A DNA stretch of 40,860 bases from Pseudomonadota bacterium (GCA_022566895.1 JADFIA010000018.1:1-40860); one strand, 5' to 3'; shown: positions 1-7,634, numbered from the stretch's first letter. The notes: generated from the sequence alone by a model not told the origin. Translations and numbers: made by a program.

Positions 1-111
1 GTCGACCTCACCCCGTAAGGCCAACACGTAGGCGATGTTGTAGGCTGAAATTTGTTCGTATTTCTCAATCAAAGCAGCAAGCACCGCGTCGGAGGCGGCA
101 GCGTCGCCCAG
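1..111 (-). pseudogene. Fragment of a TPR (adenylate-cyclase-type) protein
   Basis: Read on the minus strand, this stretch is open to the left edge. It encodes about 37 residues resembling the helical repeats in the C-terminal part of TPR proteins fused to adenylate cyclase or regulator domains (short runs such as 'SDAVLAALIEKY' and 'AYNIAYVLALRGEVD'). The similarity stops near base 111, where an oxidoreductase fragment on the other strand begins, so the N-terminal part is missing. This is therefore a truncated gene, or the inner end of a gene mostly outside the window. The family assignment rests on remembered sequence patterns and is tentative. Confidence 0.4.
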
Positions 112-333
112 CGCGCCGAAGCGGGGCTTCTGATCACGGAAGCCACCGCCATCAATGCACAGGGCCGGGGGTGGCGTAATGCGCCCGGAGTTTATATCAA
201 GGCCCAGGTGGCTGGATGGCGCGGCGTTGCCGGGGCCGTTCACTCGAGGGGTGGGCGGATATTCATGCAAATCTGGCATATGGGCCGCACGGTCCTGCCG
301 GAATATGCAAACGGCAATCGCCCTGTCGCCCCC
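103..333 (+). pseudogene. Truncated Old Yellow Enzyme family (NADH:flavin oxidoreductase) fragment
   Basis: About 75 residues match an internal N-terminal part of the FMN-binding TIM-barrel ene-reductases (NemA/OYE). Visible signatures are 'AQRAEAGLLITEAT', then 'GVYIKAQVAGWRGV', 'AVHSRGGRIFMQIWHMGR' and 'NRPVAP'. The 'QIWHMGR' piece corresponds to the conserved Q-x-W-H-x-G-R active-site strand. The first ~40 residues and the last ~280 of a normal ~370-residue enzyme are absent. The open frame runs on to 675 but loses all resemblance after ~333, so it is not a functional gene. It abuts a TPR fragment on the opposite strand, a sign of rearrangement. Confidence 0.7.
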
Positions 334-336
334 TTG

Positions 337-441
337 CTAGGGGGTCCTTCGGGCGCGGTAGTGGCGGGCCGCGAAGACAAGGCGCGCCGCCGCTCCGGCG
401 ATCAACAAGACCCCCGAAGCCGTTATGTTTCCGAGTGTCGT
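337..441 (-). pseudogene. Possible C-terminal remnant of a membrane protein
   Basis: A minus-strand frame of 34 codons, ending in a TAG at 337-339, encodes one hydrophobic helix ('ASGVLLIAGAAARLVFAA') followed by a short basic tail ('RHYRARRTP'). This is the usual look of the last transmembrane segment of an inner-membrane protein. No start codon lies in the open stretch and an in-frame TAA sits at 442-444, so only the tail of a gene remains. No family can be named. It could be a chance hydrophobic frame in GC-rich DNA. Confidence 0.3.
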
Positions 442-477
442 TTAACGTTGCGCCGCCTCAAGGGAACGTGGCGAGCA

Positions 478-1395
478 TCAACACCAGTCAGGGTGGGCGT
501 CGTTCGCTGTGTTCGTAGTCAGACGCCGAGCCCCGGTTCCGTCAGGTCGGATGACGTAGATCTCGAAACCATCACGGGGGTCCTCCAACTCACCCTCAAG
601 AAAATGTCGGTCAGAGTGAAACGCAATCCACTGACCATCGCACGACCAACTGGGACGTGCATCGTTGCCAGATGATTCCGTGACCCGGCGGAGTCCGGTT
701 CCATCCGGCCTTATTACATAAATGTTCCAATCACCAGCTTCAGGGGAATCGAAGGCGAGCAGACGTCCGTCAGGGGACCAGGAAGGCCCACCAACCCCGA
801 GTCCTTTGAAGTGGGTCAGTTGTCGGCGTCTAGACCCATCAACCCCCACGAGAAAGACATTCCAGCTGCCGTCACCGATCGACAGAAATGCCAGCTCCTG
901 CCCGTCACGAGACCACGTGGGGGCTGCGGAAATAGCCGACACGAGAAGTCGTTTATTCCCACCATCACGATCCACAACCTTGATTCGCGTCGAGTCCCCG
1001 AAATCCGTATTGAATGCAATTAGGTCACCGTCAGGCGACCACGCAGGATTCCAAAGGTGACCAGGCTCGCTCGCCAACAGCCGCCGGTTTTTACCCGTCT
1101 CATCCATGATCCATAGGGCCCCAAAGCTGTCGTTCTCCGCCTGAAAGACGATCGACTTGCCATCCGGTGACCAATCGGGAAACTTGGCCCACCTGTCGTC
1201 AGAAGGCGACGTGATACGAGACTCTGTGCCATCGGCATCAAGTCGATAGATCTCGGTCGTCCCGGTGCGGTTGGAATCGTACAGGATTCCCCGGACCTCG
1301 GATCGCCCCCCAATCCGGTGGGCTTGATTGGTGCACGAGAGCGTCCCGATCAAGAGCGCGCAGACAGTCGTCACGTACCGTGGTGTCATCACCAT
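478..1395 (-). CDS. TolB-like PD40 beta-propeller protein, exported
   Basis: This is a 305-residue protein built from about six PD40/WD40-like propeller repeats. Each carries the signature 'W-S-P-D-G' or a variant ('DWSPDGKSIVF', 'AWSPDGDLIAF', 'SWSPDGRLLAF', 'SWSCDGQWIAF'), and 'IYVIRPDGTG' occurs twice. Such repeats form the C-terminal propeller of periplasmic TolB and many free-standing relatives. The chosen ATG gives a short signal sequence ending at a cysteine ('LIGTLSC'), which may be a lipoprotein site although the residue at -3 is not the usual Leu. An upstream in-frame ATG at 1482 would add residues translated from a dispersed palindromic repeat and is unlikely. It lacks the N-terminal TolB domain and has no tol neighbours. 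Its function is unknown and probably a binding or scaffold role. Confidence 0.8.
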   Translation of the reverse strand: MVMTPRYVTTVCALLIGTLSCTNQAHRIGGRSEVRGILYDSNRTGTTEIYRLDADGTESRITSPSDDRWAKFPDWSPDGKSIVFQAENDSFGALWIMDETGKNRRLLASEPGHLWNPAWSPDGDLIAFNTDFGDSTRIKVVDRDGGNKRLLVSAISAAPTWSRDGQELAFLSIGDGSWNVFLVGVDGSRRRQLTHFKGLGVGGPSWSPDGRLLAFDSPEAGDWNIYVIRPDGTGLRRVTESSGNDARPSWSCDGQWIAFHSDRHFLEGELEDPRDGFEIYVIRPDGTGARRLTTNTANDAHPDWC

Positions 1396-1466
1396 ATCCA
1401 AGCATCGAAGGCTAGCATTAATAGGGGCTGCGTTGAAATACGGCAGTTGACCGTGGAGCCTCCAAT

Positions 1467-1490
1467 GTCCGCTTTTAGCCATAAGCGGAC
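1467..1490. repeat. Dispersed palindromic repeat, copy 1
   Basis: GTCCGCTT at 1467-1474 pairs with AAGCGGAC at 1483-1490 around an 8-base loop. The same motif recurs at 2974-2997. Short elements with this core are scattered through many alphaproteobacterial genomes and are often mistaken for the start of small proteins. Here it lies between the divergent propeller gene and the helical-repeat gene. Confidence 0.7.
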
Positions 1491-1659
1491 TCTTTCTGTT
1501 TCAGTCGTCCGGCCGCTGGATAGGCAAACAAGGCTATTGTCCGCGCCTGTGCCGGTGGCTCGCCTTAGTGCATACCGGAGCCACCAGCCGGAGATTGCCT
1601 TGGCCGGTCCGCGAATGCATAATGGTCTTCTCGACTCATGACAGCAAAGGAGACCACTC

Positions 1660-2925
1660 ATGTTCGCCAAACGGGCTAGGCGTGGCTTCATATTTTTGAT
1701 CCTTATCAGTATTGCGGTGATGGTCGCCGGCTCGGCAAGCAGTAGGGTGTCGGCCCAGGAGGCCGGAGAGCCGCCGCTCGATCAGCTGTTCGAACAGGCT
1801 TTCGCGGCAGTGGCCGAGGTCACCGATCCGTCGAGCCGGCTTTTTATCGGGTGGCGGCTAAGCGAAGCCGACGTCAATCACGGCGGCGGGCGGCTCGAAG
1901 AGCGGCTGGTTTCGATTCTCGATCCGGCACTCGAGAAGGTTCTGGCGGACCACCAGGCCAGCGGCATGGCTTATATGGCCACCACGCTTGCAGTTTACGG
2001 CCGGACCTCGGAGTTGCTTGGGGTCATGCGCAATCTTAACGATACATGGAACCGCGGCAGAAAGGTCCTCCGAATCCTGACCCAAAAAGGCGACGTGGCA
2101 ACGGCGGTCATCCTGGCCGAGCGGGAGAGCAGGGCCTGGCAGCGTGTCCTAACGCTGATAAATATCGTCCATATGCTGGCCGAGTCCGGGCAGAGGCAAG
2201 AGGCGCAGAAAATCTTTGATCAGGTCCAGTCGGAGTACGGCGCGCTTTCAGAGACCTGGAGAAACAGCAACGCCGGCAACTATCTGTCGGCGATGGCGCA
2301 TTTCGATCTCGACCAGGCCGAACGGCTGGCGCGCGGTTTTAAATGGGAAATCGAACGCGCCGCGGCGTTCCTCGCTATCACGCGGGCGCTGGCCAAAATC
2401 GATCCGCAGCGCACTTTGGATATAGCATTGAAAATCCAACAACAACCCCACCGCGGATATGCGCTCAGGAACGTTATTCGCGCCACCGCGCGCCACCCAC
2501 ACCAGCAGAGGATCTACCAACGGGCGCTGGCGCTGGCCGATCCCATGGGGCGCGCCTATGCCTACCGTGCCGCCGCCCAAGATGCGCTGGCAAAGGGCGA
2601 CTTGGCGCGGGCCAGCGAGGAACTTGACCGGCTGGACGCCGTGCTGCCCGGGCTGAGCGAGAAAGATCGGGCGCGGGTTGCCGACCGGGCGGCCACAAGG
2701 TTGGCCATTGAGGTCCTCTCCGGTGACGTGAACCAGGTTTTCGAGAAGATGGCGGGCCTGACCTATGGTGATGATCTCAGTGAGAGCACCGCGGTCCAGA
2801 TCATCGCTAATGCGCTCATGCAGAACGGGCACTATGACCTCGGCCGCCGGGTCGCCGAGACCGTCCAGGGCACAACCAATTATGCCAGCTACCTTATCGC
2901 CACAATCAACGCCCGCTTCGAATAA
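1660..2925 (+). CDS. Exported alpha-helical repeat (TPR-like) protein of unknown function
   Basis: This is a 421-residue protein. The first ~33 residues form a clear Sec signal peptide: a basic start ('KRARR'), a hydrophobic core ('FIFLILISIAVMVAG') and a cleavage region near 'VSAQ'. The rest is almost wholly helical, with degenerate ~34-residue repeats rich in Ala, Arg and Leu ('YAYRAAAQDALAKGDLARASEELDRL'-type units), resembling TPR or solenoid scaffolds. AAAGGAG sits about 8 bases before the ATG. No enzyme motif is visible. It is a single-gene unit: the upstream propeller gene is divergent, and the downstream palindrome at 2974-2997 can act as its terminator. I do not recognise a characterised family. 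A periplasmic protein-binding role is only a guess from the fold. Confidence 0.75.
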   Translation: MFAKRARRGFIFLILISIAVMVAGSASSRVSAQEAGEPPLDQLFEQAFAAVAEVTDPSSRLFIGWRLSEADVNHGGGRLEERLVSILDPALEKVLADHQASGMAYMATTLAVYGRTSELLGVMRNLNDTWNRGRKVLRILTQKGDVATAVILAERESRAWQRVLTLINIVHMLAESGQRQEAQKIFDQVQSEYGALSETWRNSNAGNYLSAMAHFDLDQAERLARGFKWEIERAAAFLAITRALAKIDPQRTLDIALKIQQQPHRGYALRNVIRATARHPHQQRIYQRALALADPMGRAYAYRAAAQDALAKGDLARASEELDRLDAVLPGLSEKDRARVADRAATRLAIEVLSGDVNQVFEKMAGLTYGDDLSESTAVQIIANALMQNGHYDLGRRVAETVQGTTNYASYLIATINARFE

Positions 2926-2961
2926 GCGGCGCCCACCCGCCGTATCCTTGCCTAATCTTTA

Positions 2962-3006
2962 AAAAGCGAAAGAGTCCGCTTTGGGTCAAAAGCGGACGCT
3001 TTTCTT
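2962..3006 (+). terminator. Palindromic repeat copy 2, likely terminator
   Basis: GTCCGCTTT (2974-2982) pairs with AAAGCGGAC (2989-2997). The outer AAAAGC and GCTTTT extend the symmetry, and a T-rich tail 'GCTTTTCTT' follows. It lies 37 bases after the stop of the helical-repeat gene, so it can serve as a Rho-independent terminator. The core is the same dispersed repeat as at 1467-1490. Confidence 0.6.
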
Positions 3007-3074
3007 GTGCTAGGTCCGAATCCTCAATTTGAAGGTCGGTTAGGTGGAACACCTGGCGAACAAACCACAGCCAA

Positions 3075-3162
3075 CGTGTTGCATATGTGTTGCATCGAAT
3101 ATTCGCGAACCGCCGGAAACCCGCAGAAACCCTTGGGAATGGTTCTGAATGGATGCAACACG
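3075..3162. repeat. TGCAACAC repeat cluster next to a tRNA
   Basis: CGTGTTGCAT (3075-3084) is matched by its exact inverse complement ATGCAACACG (3153-3162), and a third copy of GTGTTGCAT lies at 3087-3095. The block fills most of the otherwise gene-free stretch between the helical-repeat gene and the 3' end of the tRNA. No convincing protein is seen in it. Repeats of this type just beyond a tRNA 3' end could be remains of an integrase attachment region, but no integrase gene is present. Confidence 0.4.
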
Positions 3163-3213
3163 ATTCGGCAAAACGCCGACGCAGCTATGTTATTGAATTC
3201 GTTTAAGAAAAGT

Positions 3214-3290
3214 TGGTAGCGGAGGAGGGATTTGAACCCCCGACACGCGGATTATGATTCCGCTGCTCTAACCAGCTGAGCTACTCCGCC
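3214..3290 (-). tRNA. tRNA-Met (anticodon CAT)
   Basis: The minus strand folds as a complete 77-nt cloverleaf. The acceptor GGCGGAG pairs with CTCCGCT (one G-U pair), followed by A73 and an encoded CCA (3214-3216). The D arm is AGCTCAGCTGGTTAGAGC. The anticodon stem GCGGA/TCCGC encloses loop ATCATAA, with anticodon CAT at 3256-3254. The T arm is GGGGGTTCAAATCCCTC. The acceptor 1-72 pair is formed, so it is not the initiator tRNA. It looks like an elongator methionine tRNA. A lysidine-modified tRNA-Ile2 also carries CAT and cannot be fully excluded by eye. Confidence 0.93.
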
Positions 3291-3369
3291 CCATTCGGCG
3301 TCACCGGACCTGACAAGGAGCGCGCCCGGTCGATGGGATATAAGGTCTTGGGCGGCCCGGCGTCAAGCC

Positions 3370-3945
3370 TCAGACCATTCCCAGCCGCTGCTCGCCCTTT
3401 AAAAGCTCCATGGACTTTTGAAGGCGTTTGTTGCGGGTCTCCTGGCGTTTGGCGCTGGCGATCCAGCCGATATATTGCTTTTTTTGCGACGGCGGCAGGC
3501 TCTCGAAAAACGCCCCGGCCTTTTTGTTCGCCAAGAGCGCCGTCTTAAATTCCCCCGGCATTTCAAAGACCGGCGGCTTTAGCGGATTTTCCCAGGCGCC
3601 CGAAGCCCGGGCGGCCTCGACCAGCTTCATGCCGGCCGGCCTCATTCGGCCCTCCTTGATCAGCTTCTCTACGCGCCTGATGTTCGACCGCGACCAGTTG
3701 CTTTTTTCTTTTCGCGGCGTAAAGCGGAAGGCGTAGCGCTCCTCGTCGATCCGGCGTTTAATGCCGTCGATCCAGCCGAAGCACAGCGCCTCCTCGACCG
3801 CGTCGTTGTAGGACGGGCCCGGCCGGCCGGTGTGCTTCTTGTAAAAGATCAGCCACACCTCGCGGGCCGCGCCCCGGTTCTCTTCCAGCCAGCGCCGCCA
3901 AACGCCGCGGTCCTTGGCGTAAAATTGGGGCCTCAGGGGTTTCAT
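3370..3945 (-). CDS. YdeI/OmpD-associated family protein
   Basis: This 191-residue cytosolic protein matches the YdeI family (also called bacteriocin-protection, YdeI/OmpD-associated). Family signatures are the start 'FYAKDRGVWRRWLEENR', the stretch 'EVWLIFYKKHTGRP' and the central 'EALCFGWIDG' followed by 'FTPRKEKSNWSRSN'. The C-terminal half is basic with 'SQKKQYIGWIASAKRQETR', a strongly conserved block. Length fits the family. GGAGGG lies just before the ATG. Members are linked to stress or peptide tolerance in enterobacteria, but the biochemical role is unclear. It follows mnmA by 15 bases on the same strand and may be cotranscribed. Confidence 0.88.
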   Translation of the reverse strand: MKPLRPQFYAKDRGVWRRWLEENRGAAREVWLIFYKKHTGRPGPSYNDAVEEALCFGWIDGIKRRIDEERYAFRFTPRKEKSNWSRSNIRRVEKLIKEGRMRPAGMKLVEAARASGAWENPLKPPVFEMPGEFKTALLANKKAGAFFESLPPSQKKQYIGWIASAKRQETRNKRLQKSMELLKGEQRLGMV

Positions 3946-3960
3946 GAACCCTCCGGCAAC

Positions 3961-5154
3961 TTATTCCGCGGCCACGGTCACCAGAGGCACCACGGCCCTG
4001 GTGCTCTCGATCCAGCCGCCGCCGAGGACCATTTCGCCGTCATAGAACACACAAGCCTGGCCCGGCGAGGCGCCGCCTTCGGGCGCCTCGAAGACCACCT
4101 CGGCCCGGCCGCCCGGCCCCGGCACCAGGGTTGCCGGCACCGGTTCCTGGGTATTGCGGATCTTGACCGATATGGCGCGTTCCAAATCGTTCCCGCCGGC
4201 CGCCAGCCAGTTCAGATCCTTTAGATACAGCGCCGCGGTCAGCAGAGCTTCCTTAGGGCCGACGATGACCCGGCGTGATTGCGGGTCGAGCTTGATGACA
4301 TAGAGAGGATCCTTTTCTCCGCCCAGCCTCAAGCCCCGGCGTTGACCGATGGTAAAATTGATAATCCCGTCGTGGCGGCCGATCACCCGGCCGTCCATAT
4401 GGACGATATCCCCCGGCTCGGCCGCACCCGGGCGCAGGCGTTCGATCACCGAGGCGTAATTGCCCGCCGGCACGAAACAGATATCCATGCTGTCGGGCTT
4501 GTCGGCCACCATGAGCCCATAGCGTCTGGCCAGTTCGCGCACTTCGTGCTTTATCAGCCCGCCCAATGGAAAGCGTACATACGCCAGCTGCTCCCTGGTG
4601 GTTGCGAACAGAAAATAGCTTTGATCGCGCCGCCGGTCGACCGCCCGCAGCATCGCCCGGCCCTGGCCGGCAGGCTCGGAGCGCACATAGTGGCCGGTGG
4701 CCAGGCAATCGGCGCCCAGATCCTTGGCCGCGGCCAGAAGATCGCGGAACTTGACGGTCTGATTGCAGGTGATGCAGGGGACCGGGGTCTCGCCGCGCAA
4801 ATACCCGTCGGCAAAATCCTCCATCACCGAGTCGCGAAAGCGGCTTTCATAGTCGAGTACATAATGGGGGATGCCCAAGCCCTCGGCGACCCGGCGGGCG
4901 TCGTGAATGTCCTGGCCGGCGCAGCAGGTGCCTTTCTTTTGCCTCAGGACCCCGTCGTCGTAGAGCTGCATGGTGATGCCCACCACTTCAAAGCCCAACT
5001 CATTGAGCAGCGCCGCGGTCACCGAGCTGTCGACGCCGCCGGACATGGCCACGACGACGCGTGTATCCGCCGGGGCCTTGTCAAAGTCCAGGAGGTTCGG
5101 CCGGCCTGCTTGCCAGGGCTTTAAAAGCCGTTCGATTTCCGCCGCCTTTTTCAT
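3961..5154 (-). CDS. mnmA: tRNA-specific 2-thiouridylase MnmA
   Basis: MnmA puts sulfur on U34 of tRNAs for Lys, Glu and Gln, using ATP to adenylate C2 and a persulfide cysteine. The protein is 397 residues from the chosen ATG. The PP-loop 'SGGVDSS' lies near the N-terminus. The first catalytic Cys is in '[13 protein letters not shown]', the second in '[13 protein letters not shown]', and the tRNA-binding 'FTIGQRRGL' and C-terminal beta barrel with '[12 protein letters not shown]' follow. All are in the expected order. In-frame starts exist at 5172 and 5250, but homologous sequence begins only around the ATG at 5154, and no start has a strong Shine-Dalgarno. Divergent from the flagellar cluster. 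Confidence 0.96.
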   Translation of the reverse strand: MKKAAEIERLLKPWQAGRPNLLDFDKAPADTRVVVAMSGGVDSSVTAALLNELGFEVVGITMQLYDDGVLRQKKGTCCAGQDIHDARRVAEGLGIPHYVLDYESRFRDSVMEDFADGYLRGETPVPCITCNQTVKFRDLLAAAKDLGADCLATGHYVRSEPAGQGRAMLRAVDRRRDQSYFLFATTREQLAYVRFPLGGLIKHEVRELARRYGLMVADKPDSMDICFVPAGNYASVIERLRPGAAEPGDIVHMDGRVIGRHDGIINFTIGQRRGLRLGGEKDPLYVIKLDPQSRRVIVGPKEALLTAALYLKDLNWLAAGGNDLERAISVKIRNTQEPVPATLVPGPGGRAEVVFEAPEGGASPGQACVFYDGEMVLGGGWIESTRAVVPLVTVAAE

Positions 5155-5286
5155 GGCGACGAATATAGGCATTTGTTTTATCGACGCAAGCACCAGTCGC
5201 GGGGTGCCGGGATTGGGTGCCGCAGCCGGGTTTAATGTTCGGGCGGTCAAAAAACATCAAATTTGAGGAAAAAAGGATTCACACAA

Positions 5287-5305
5287 CTAGGCAATTTTTG
5301 CCTAG
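5287..5305. promoter_or_regulatory. Perfect palindrome upstream of fliF (ftr-like operator candidate)
   Basis: CTAGGCAA (5287-5294) and TTGCCTAG (5298-5305) form a perfect 8-bp inverted repeat with a TTT centre, about 100 bases before the fliF start. The core GGCAA-N3-TTGCC resembles the ftr sites bound by FlbD in Caulobacter flagellar promoters. A trimmed FlbD is encoded in this very cluster. Function as its operator is inference. Confidence 0.45.
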
Positions 5306-5401
5306 AATTGACCTCAGGTTACGGCGCGTCGCAGGCGCGCCGTCCGGTGTGCCGGCACTTTTTTTCGGCCCCGGCCAAGTCAAGCGATTACGAGGATGCC
5401 A

Positions 5402-6559
5402 ATGCCGGGATTATTGAGCGACATGCGGGCCTTGGGACCAAGGATCGGCTTGGCTTGGGGCGCGGCACTGGTTGGTCTTGCGGCTTTTCTCATTCTTCTT
5501 GTTCTGGGCTTCACATCGCCGCCGATGGTGCCGCTCTATGCCGGGTTGGGTCTGGAGCAGTCGCGGCCGATCGTCAAGCGGCTCGAAGCGCTGCAGATCC
5601 CTTACCAGGTGCAGGCCAACGGGGCGACCATCCTGGTGCCGGAAGACCAGGCCGCGATCCTTCAATTGTCGCTGGCCGGGCTGCTGGCCTCACGGCCCGA
5701 AACCACCGCCGGCCAAGCCTTCAGCCCCCGCGATTTGGGTGCCCGCCGGGCCGCCCACGAGGAACAATTGCGCCGCCAGATCGAATCGATGCTGACCGAG
5801 ATCGTCGGTTTCGATAATGTCCGGGCTTCGGTCGCGGTCGAGCTCAATTTCAGTCGCACGACCACCAATTCCGAGAGTTTTGACCCCAACAGCCAGATCG
5901 AGCGCTCGACCACGCTGATCGAAGAGTTTCCGCCCAATCAAACGGGCCGCCCCAACCCCATCCGTTCGGAACAGAGAACCGATTACGAGATTGCCAAGAC
6001 GACACGCACCGAGACCGTCGAACCGGGCGAAATCCGCAAGCTTTCAGCGGTCGTGCTGATCGATGGCACCTATGGGCCGGACGCCGATGGCCAGGTGGTC
6101 TATCAGCCGCGCCCCCAAGCCGAGCTTGACCGGTGGAGCGCCCTGGTGCGTTCGGCAATCGGCTTTGATGCGGCGCGCGGCGATAGCTTGGAGATGGTCA
6201 ATATACAGTTTGCCTCGGCTTCGGAGCAGGAGCTGGGCACCTCGGCCTTCCCGTTTCTAGGGCTGTCGCGGGACGCTTTTCAAAATCTTATGGAGCTGAT
6301 CCTTGTGGCCGGCCTGGTGGTGTTCGCCGTGGTGATTTTCGCGCGGCCGCTGATGGCGGGCCGCATCCCCGGCTTTGCTCGGGCGGTGCCAGAGACCGGG
6401 CCGATGACGGCGGCCGGTGTTTTTGAAGACGAGGCAACAACCCGATCACCACCCGAGACCCAGACCGAAGCCGCCAAGGTCATGGAAGTGGGGCGGCTGG
6501 TCGAGCAAAACCCGGAGGAAACCGCGGCCATCCTCCGCAAATGGCTGAACAGCGAATAG
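5402..6559 (+). CDS. fliF: Short FliF: flagellar MS-ring protein lacking the RBM2 domain
   Basis: FliF normally (about 530-570 aa) builds the MS ring in the inner membrane. This one is 385 aa. TM1 is at residues ~17-37. RBM1 is at ~45-95, with 'LYAGLGLEQSRPIVKRLEAL' and 'ATILVPEDQAA'. The sequence then jumps to RBM3 (~115-275; 'RQIESMLTEIVGFDNVRASV', 'ELNFSRTTT', 'SFDPNSQIERS'). The ~100-residue RBM2 domain and linker that normally follow RBM1 are absent with the frame kept. TM2 is at ~296-315. The C-terminal FliG-binding tail is present ('EVGRLVEQNPEETAAILRKWL'). The ATG at 5402 has GAGG six bases upstream; an ATG at 5396 is too close to it. First gene of the cluster, 13 bases before fliG. 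RBM2 forms the inner ring that holds the export gate, so a ring of this protein should be unable to house one. Confidence 0.9.
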   Translation: MPGLLSDMRALGPRIGLAWGAALVGLAAFLILLVLGFTSPPMVPLYAGLGLEQSRPIVKRLEALQIPYQVQANGATILVPEDQAAILQLSLAGLLASRPETTAGQAFSPRDLGARRAAHEEQLRRQIESMLTEIVGFDNVRASVAVELNFSRTTTNSESFDPNSQIERSTTLIEEFPPNQTGRPNPIRSEQRTDYEIAKTTRTETVEPGEIRKLSAVVLIDGTYGPDADGQVVYQPRPQAELDRWSALVRSAIGFDAARGDSLEMVNIQFASASEQELGTSAFPFLGLSRDAFQNLMELILVAGLVVFAVVIFARPLMAGRIPGFARAVPETGPMTAAGVFEDEATTRSPPETQTEAAKVMEVGRLVEQNPEETAAILRKWLNSE

Positions 6560-6572
6560 GGACCGGCAAGGC

Positions 6573-7592
6573 ATGGCACAAGACCAGGATACGCTCTCCA
6601 GAATGACCGGCCCGGACAAGGCGGCGGTGTTCATGCTGGCGGTGGGCGAGGACTTCGGCCGCGAAGTCTGGGAGCTGTTAAGCGACGATGAGGTGCGCGA
6701 GCTGACCCAGGCCATGTCGTCCCTGGGCACCGTCGACGCCCGGTCGGTTGGGCGGATCTTCGACGAGTTCGTGGCCGCGACCTCCTCGACCGGCTCCCTG
6801 CAGGGCACATACCGCTCGACCGAGCGGCTGCTGGCCAAGATTCTGCCAGCCGACAAGGTGGCCAAGATCATGGACCAAGTCAGGAGCCCGGCCGGCCGCA
6901 CAATGTGGGATCAGCTGGGCAACGTCGATGAGCTGGTCCTGGCGGCCTATCTCAAGAACGAATACCCGCAGACGGTGGCGGTAGTGCTGCAAAAGATCAA
7001 ACCCGAGCACGCCTCCAGGGTCCTGGCGGTCCTGCCCGAAGATTTGGCGCTCGATGTGGTGAGGCGCATGATCTCATTGGAAGAGGTCCAGCCCGAGGTG
7101 CTGGCGCGGGTGGAGGAGACCTTGCGGGTTGAATTCATGAGCAATCTGGCGCGCCGGACCGGCCAGGACGGCCACAAGACCGTGGCTGAGATATTCAACC
7201 ATATGAACCCCGGCGACGAGGTCAGATTCCTAAGCGCCCTTGATCAGACAAATCATGAATCGGCCGAGCGCATTCGCGATCTGATGTTTACCTTTGAAGA
7301 CCTCGGGCAGCTCGAGCCGATGGCCATGCAGACGCTGATGCGCAAGGTCAAGAAGGAGGCGCTGGCCCTGGCCCTCAAGGGCGCCTCCGAGGACATGAGG
7401 CAGCTCTTCTTCTCCAACCTCTCGGAACGCGCCACGGCCATCCTCGACGAGGATATGGCAGCCATGGGGCCGGTGCGGCTGGGAGATGTCGAAGAAGCGC
7501 AAAAGAGGATCATCGCCGAGGCCAAGGAACTGGCCGAAGCCGGTGAGATTTTCATTGGCCGTAGCACCGCCGACGACGATCTGGTTTATTAG
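6573..7592 (+). CDS. fliG: Flagellar motor switch protein FliG
   Basis: FliG joins the MS ring to the C ring and takes torque from the MotA stator. At 339 residues it is full length. The N domain opens with 'TGPDKAAVFMLAVGEDFGREVW'. The middle domain carries 'NEYPQTVAVVLQKIKPEHAS', a slight variant of the usual EHPQT motif. The C domain has the torque helix 'SAERIRDLMFTFEDL', whose Arg and Glu-Asp charges are those used in rotation, and 'ALKGASEDMRQLFFSNLSERA'. It ends with 'FIGRSTADDDLVY'. Unlike FliF, nothing is missing, so the interface with the stator appears preserved. It lies 13 bases after fliF and 42 bases before fliN. Many relatives carry fliH in that gap; none is here. Confidence 0.96.
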   Translation: MAQDQDTLSRMTGPDKAAVFMLAVGEDFGREVWELLSDDEVRELTQAMSSLGTVDARSVGRIFDEFVAATSSTGSLQGTYRSTERLLAKILPADKVAKIMDQVRSPAGRTMWDQLGNVDELVLAAYLKNEYPQTVAVVLQKIKPEHASRVLAVLPEDLALDVVRRMISLEEVQPEVLARVEETLRVEFMSNLARRTGQDGHKTVAEIFNHMNPGDEVRFLSALDQTNHESAERIRDLMFTFEDLGQLEPMAMQTLMRKVKKEALALALKGASEDMRQLFFSNLSERATAILDEDMAAMGPVRLGDVEEAQKRIIAEAKELAEAGEIFIGRSTADDDLVY

Positions 7593-7634
7593 AGGCGCTG
7601 GTTTGCCAGAGACGGGTGCCAGGGAGCGAAATCG

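Noticed and set aside
52-675. 207-codon plus-strand frame as an intact gene
   Set aside because: Only residues ~18-94 resemble an Old Yellow Enzyme family protein. The rest overlaps the propeller gene and has no homology, so only a fragment is called.
4279-5124. 281-codon plus-strand frame opposite mnmA
   Set aside because: mnmA is unambiguous on the minus strand. The antisense frame has no recognisable domain or ribosome site.
5402-6559. FliF shortness as a frameshift or merged partial genes
   Set aside because: The frame is continuous from TM1 to the C-terminal tail, with no doubled or overlapping frames and all other domains intact. An assembly deletion still needs read support to exclude.
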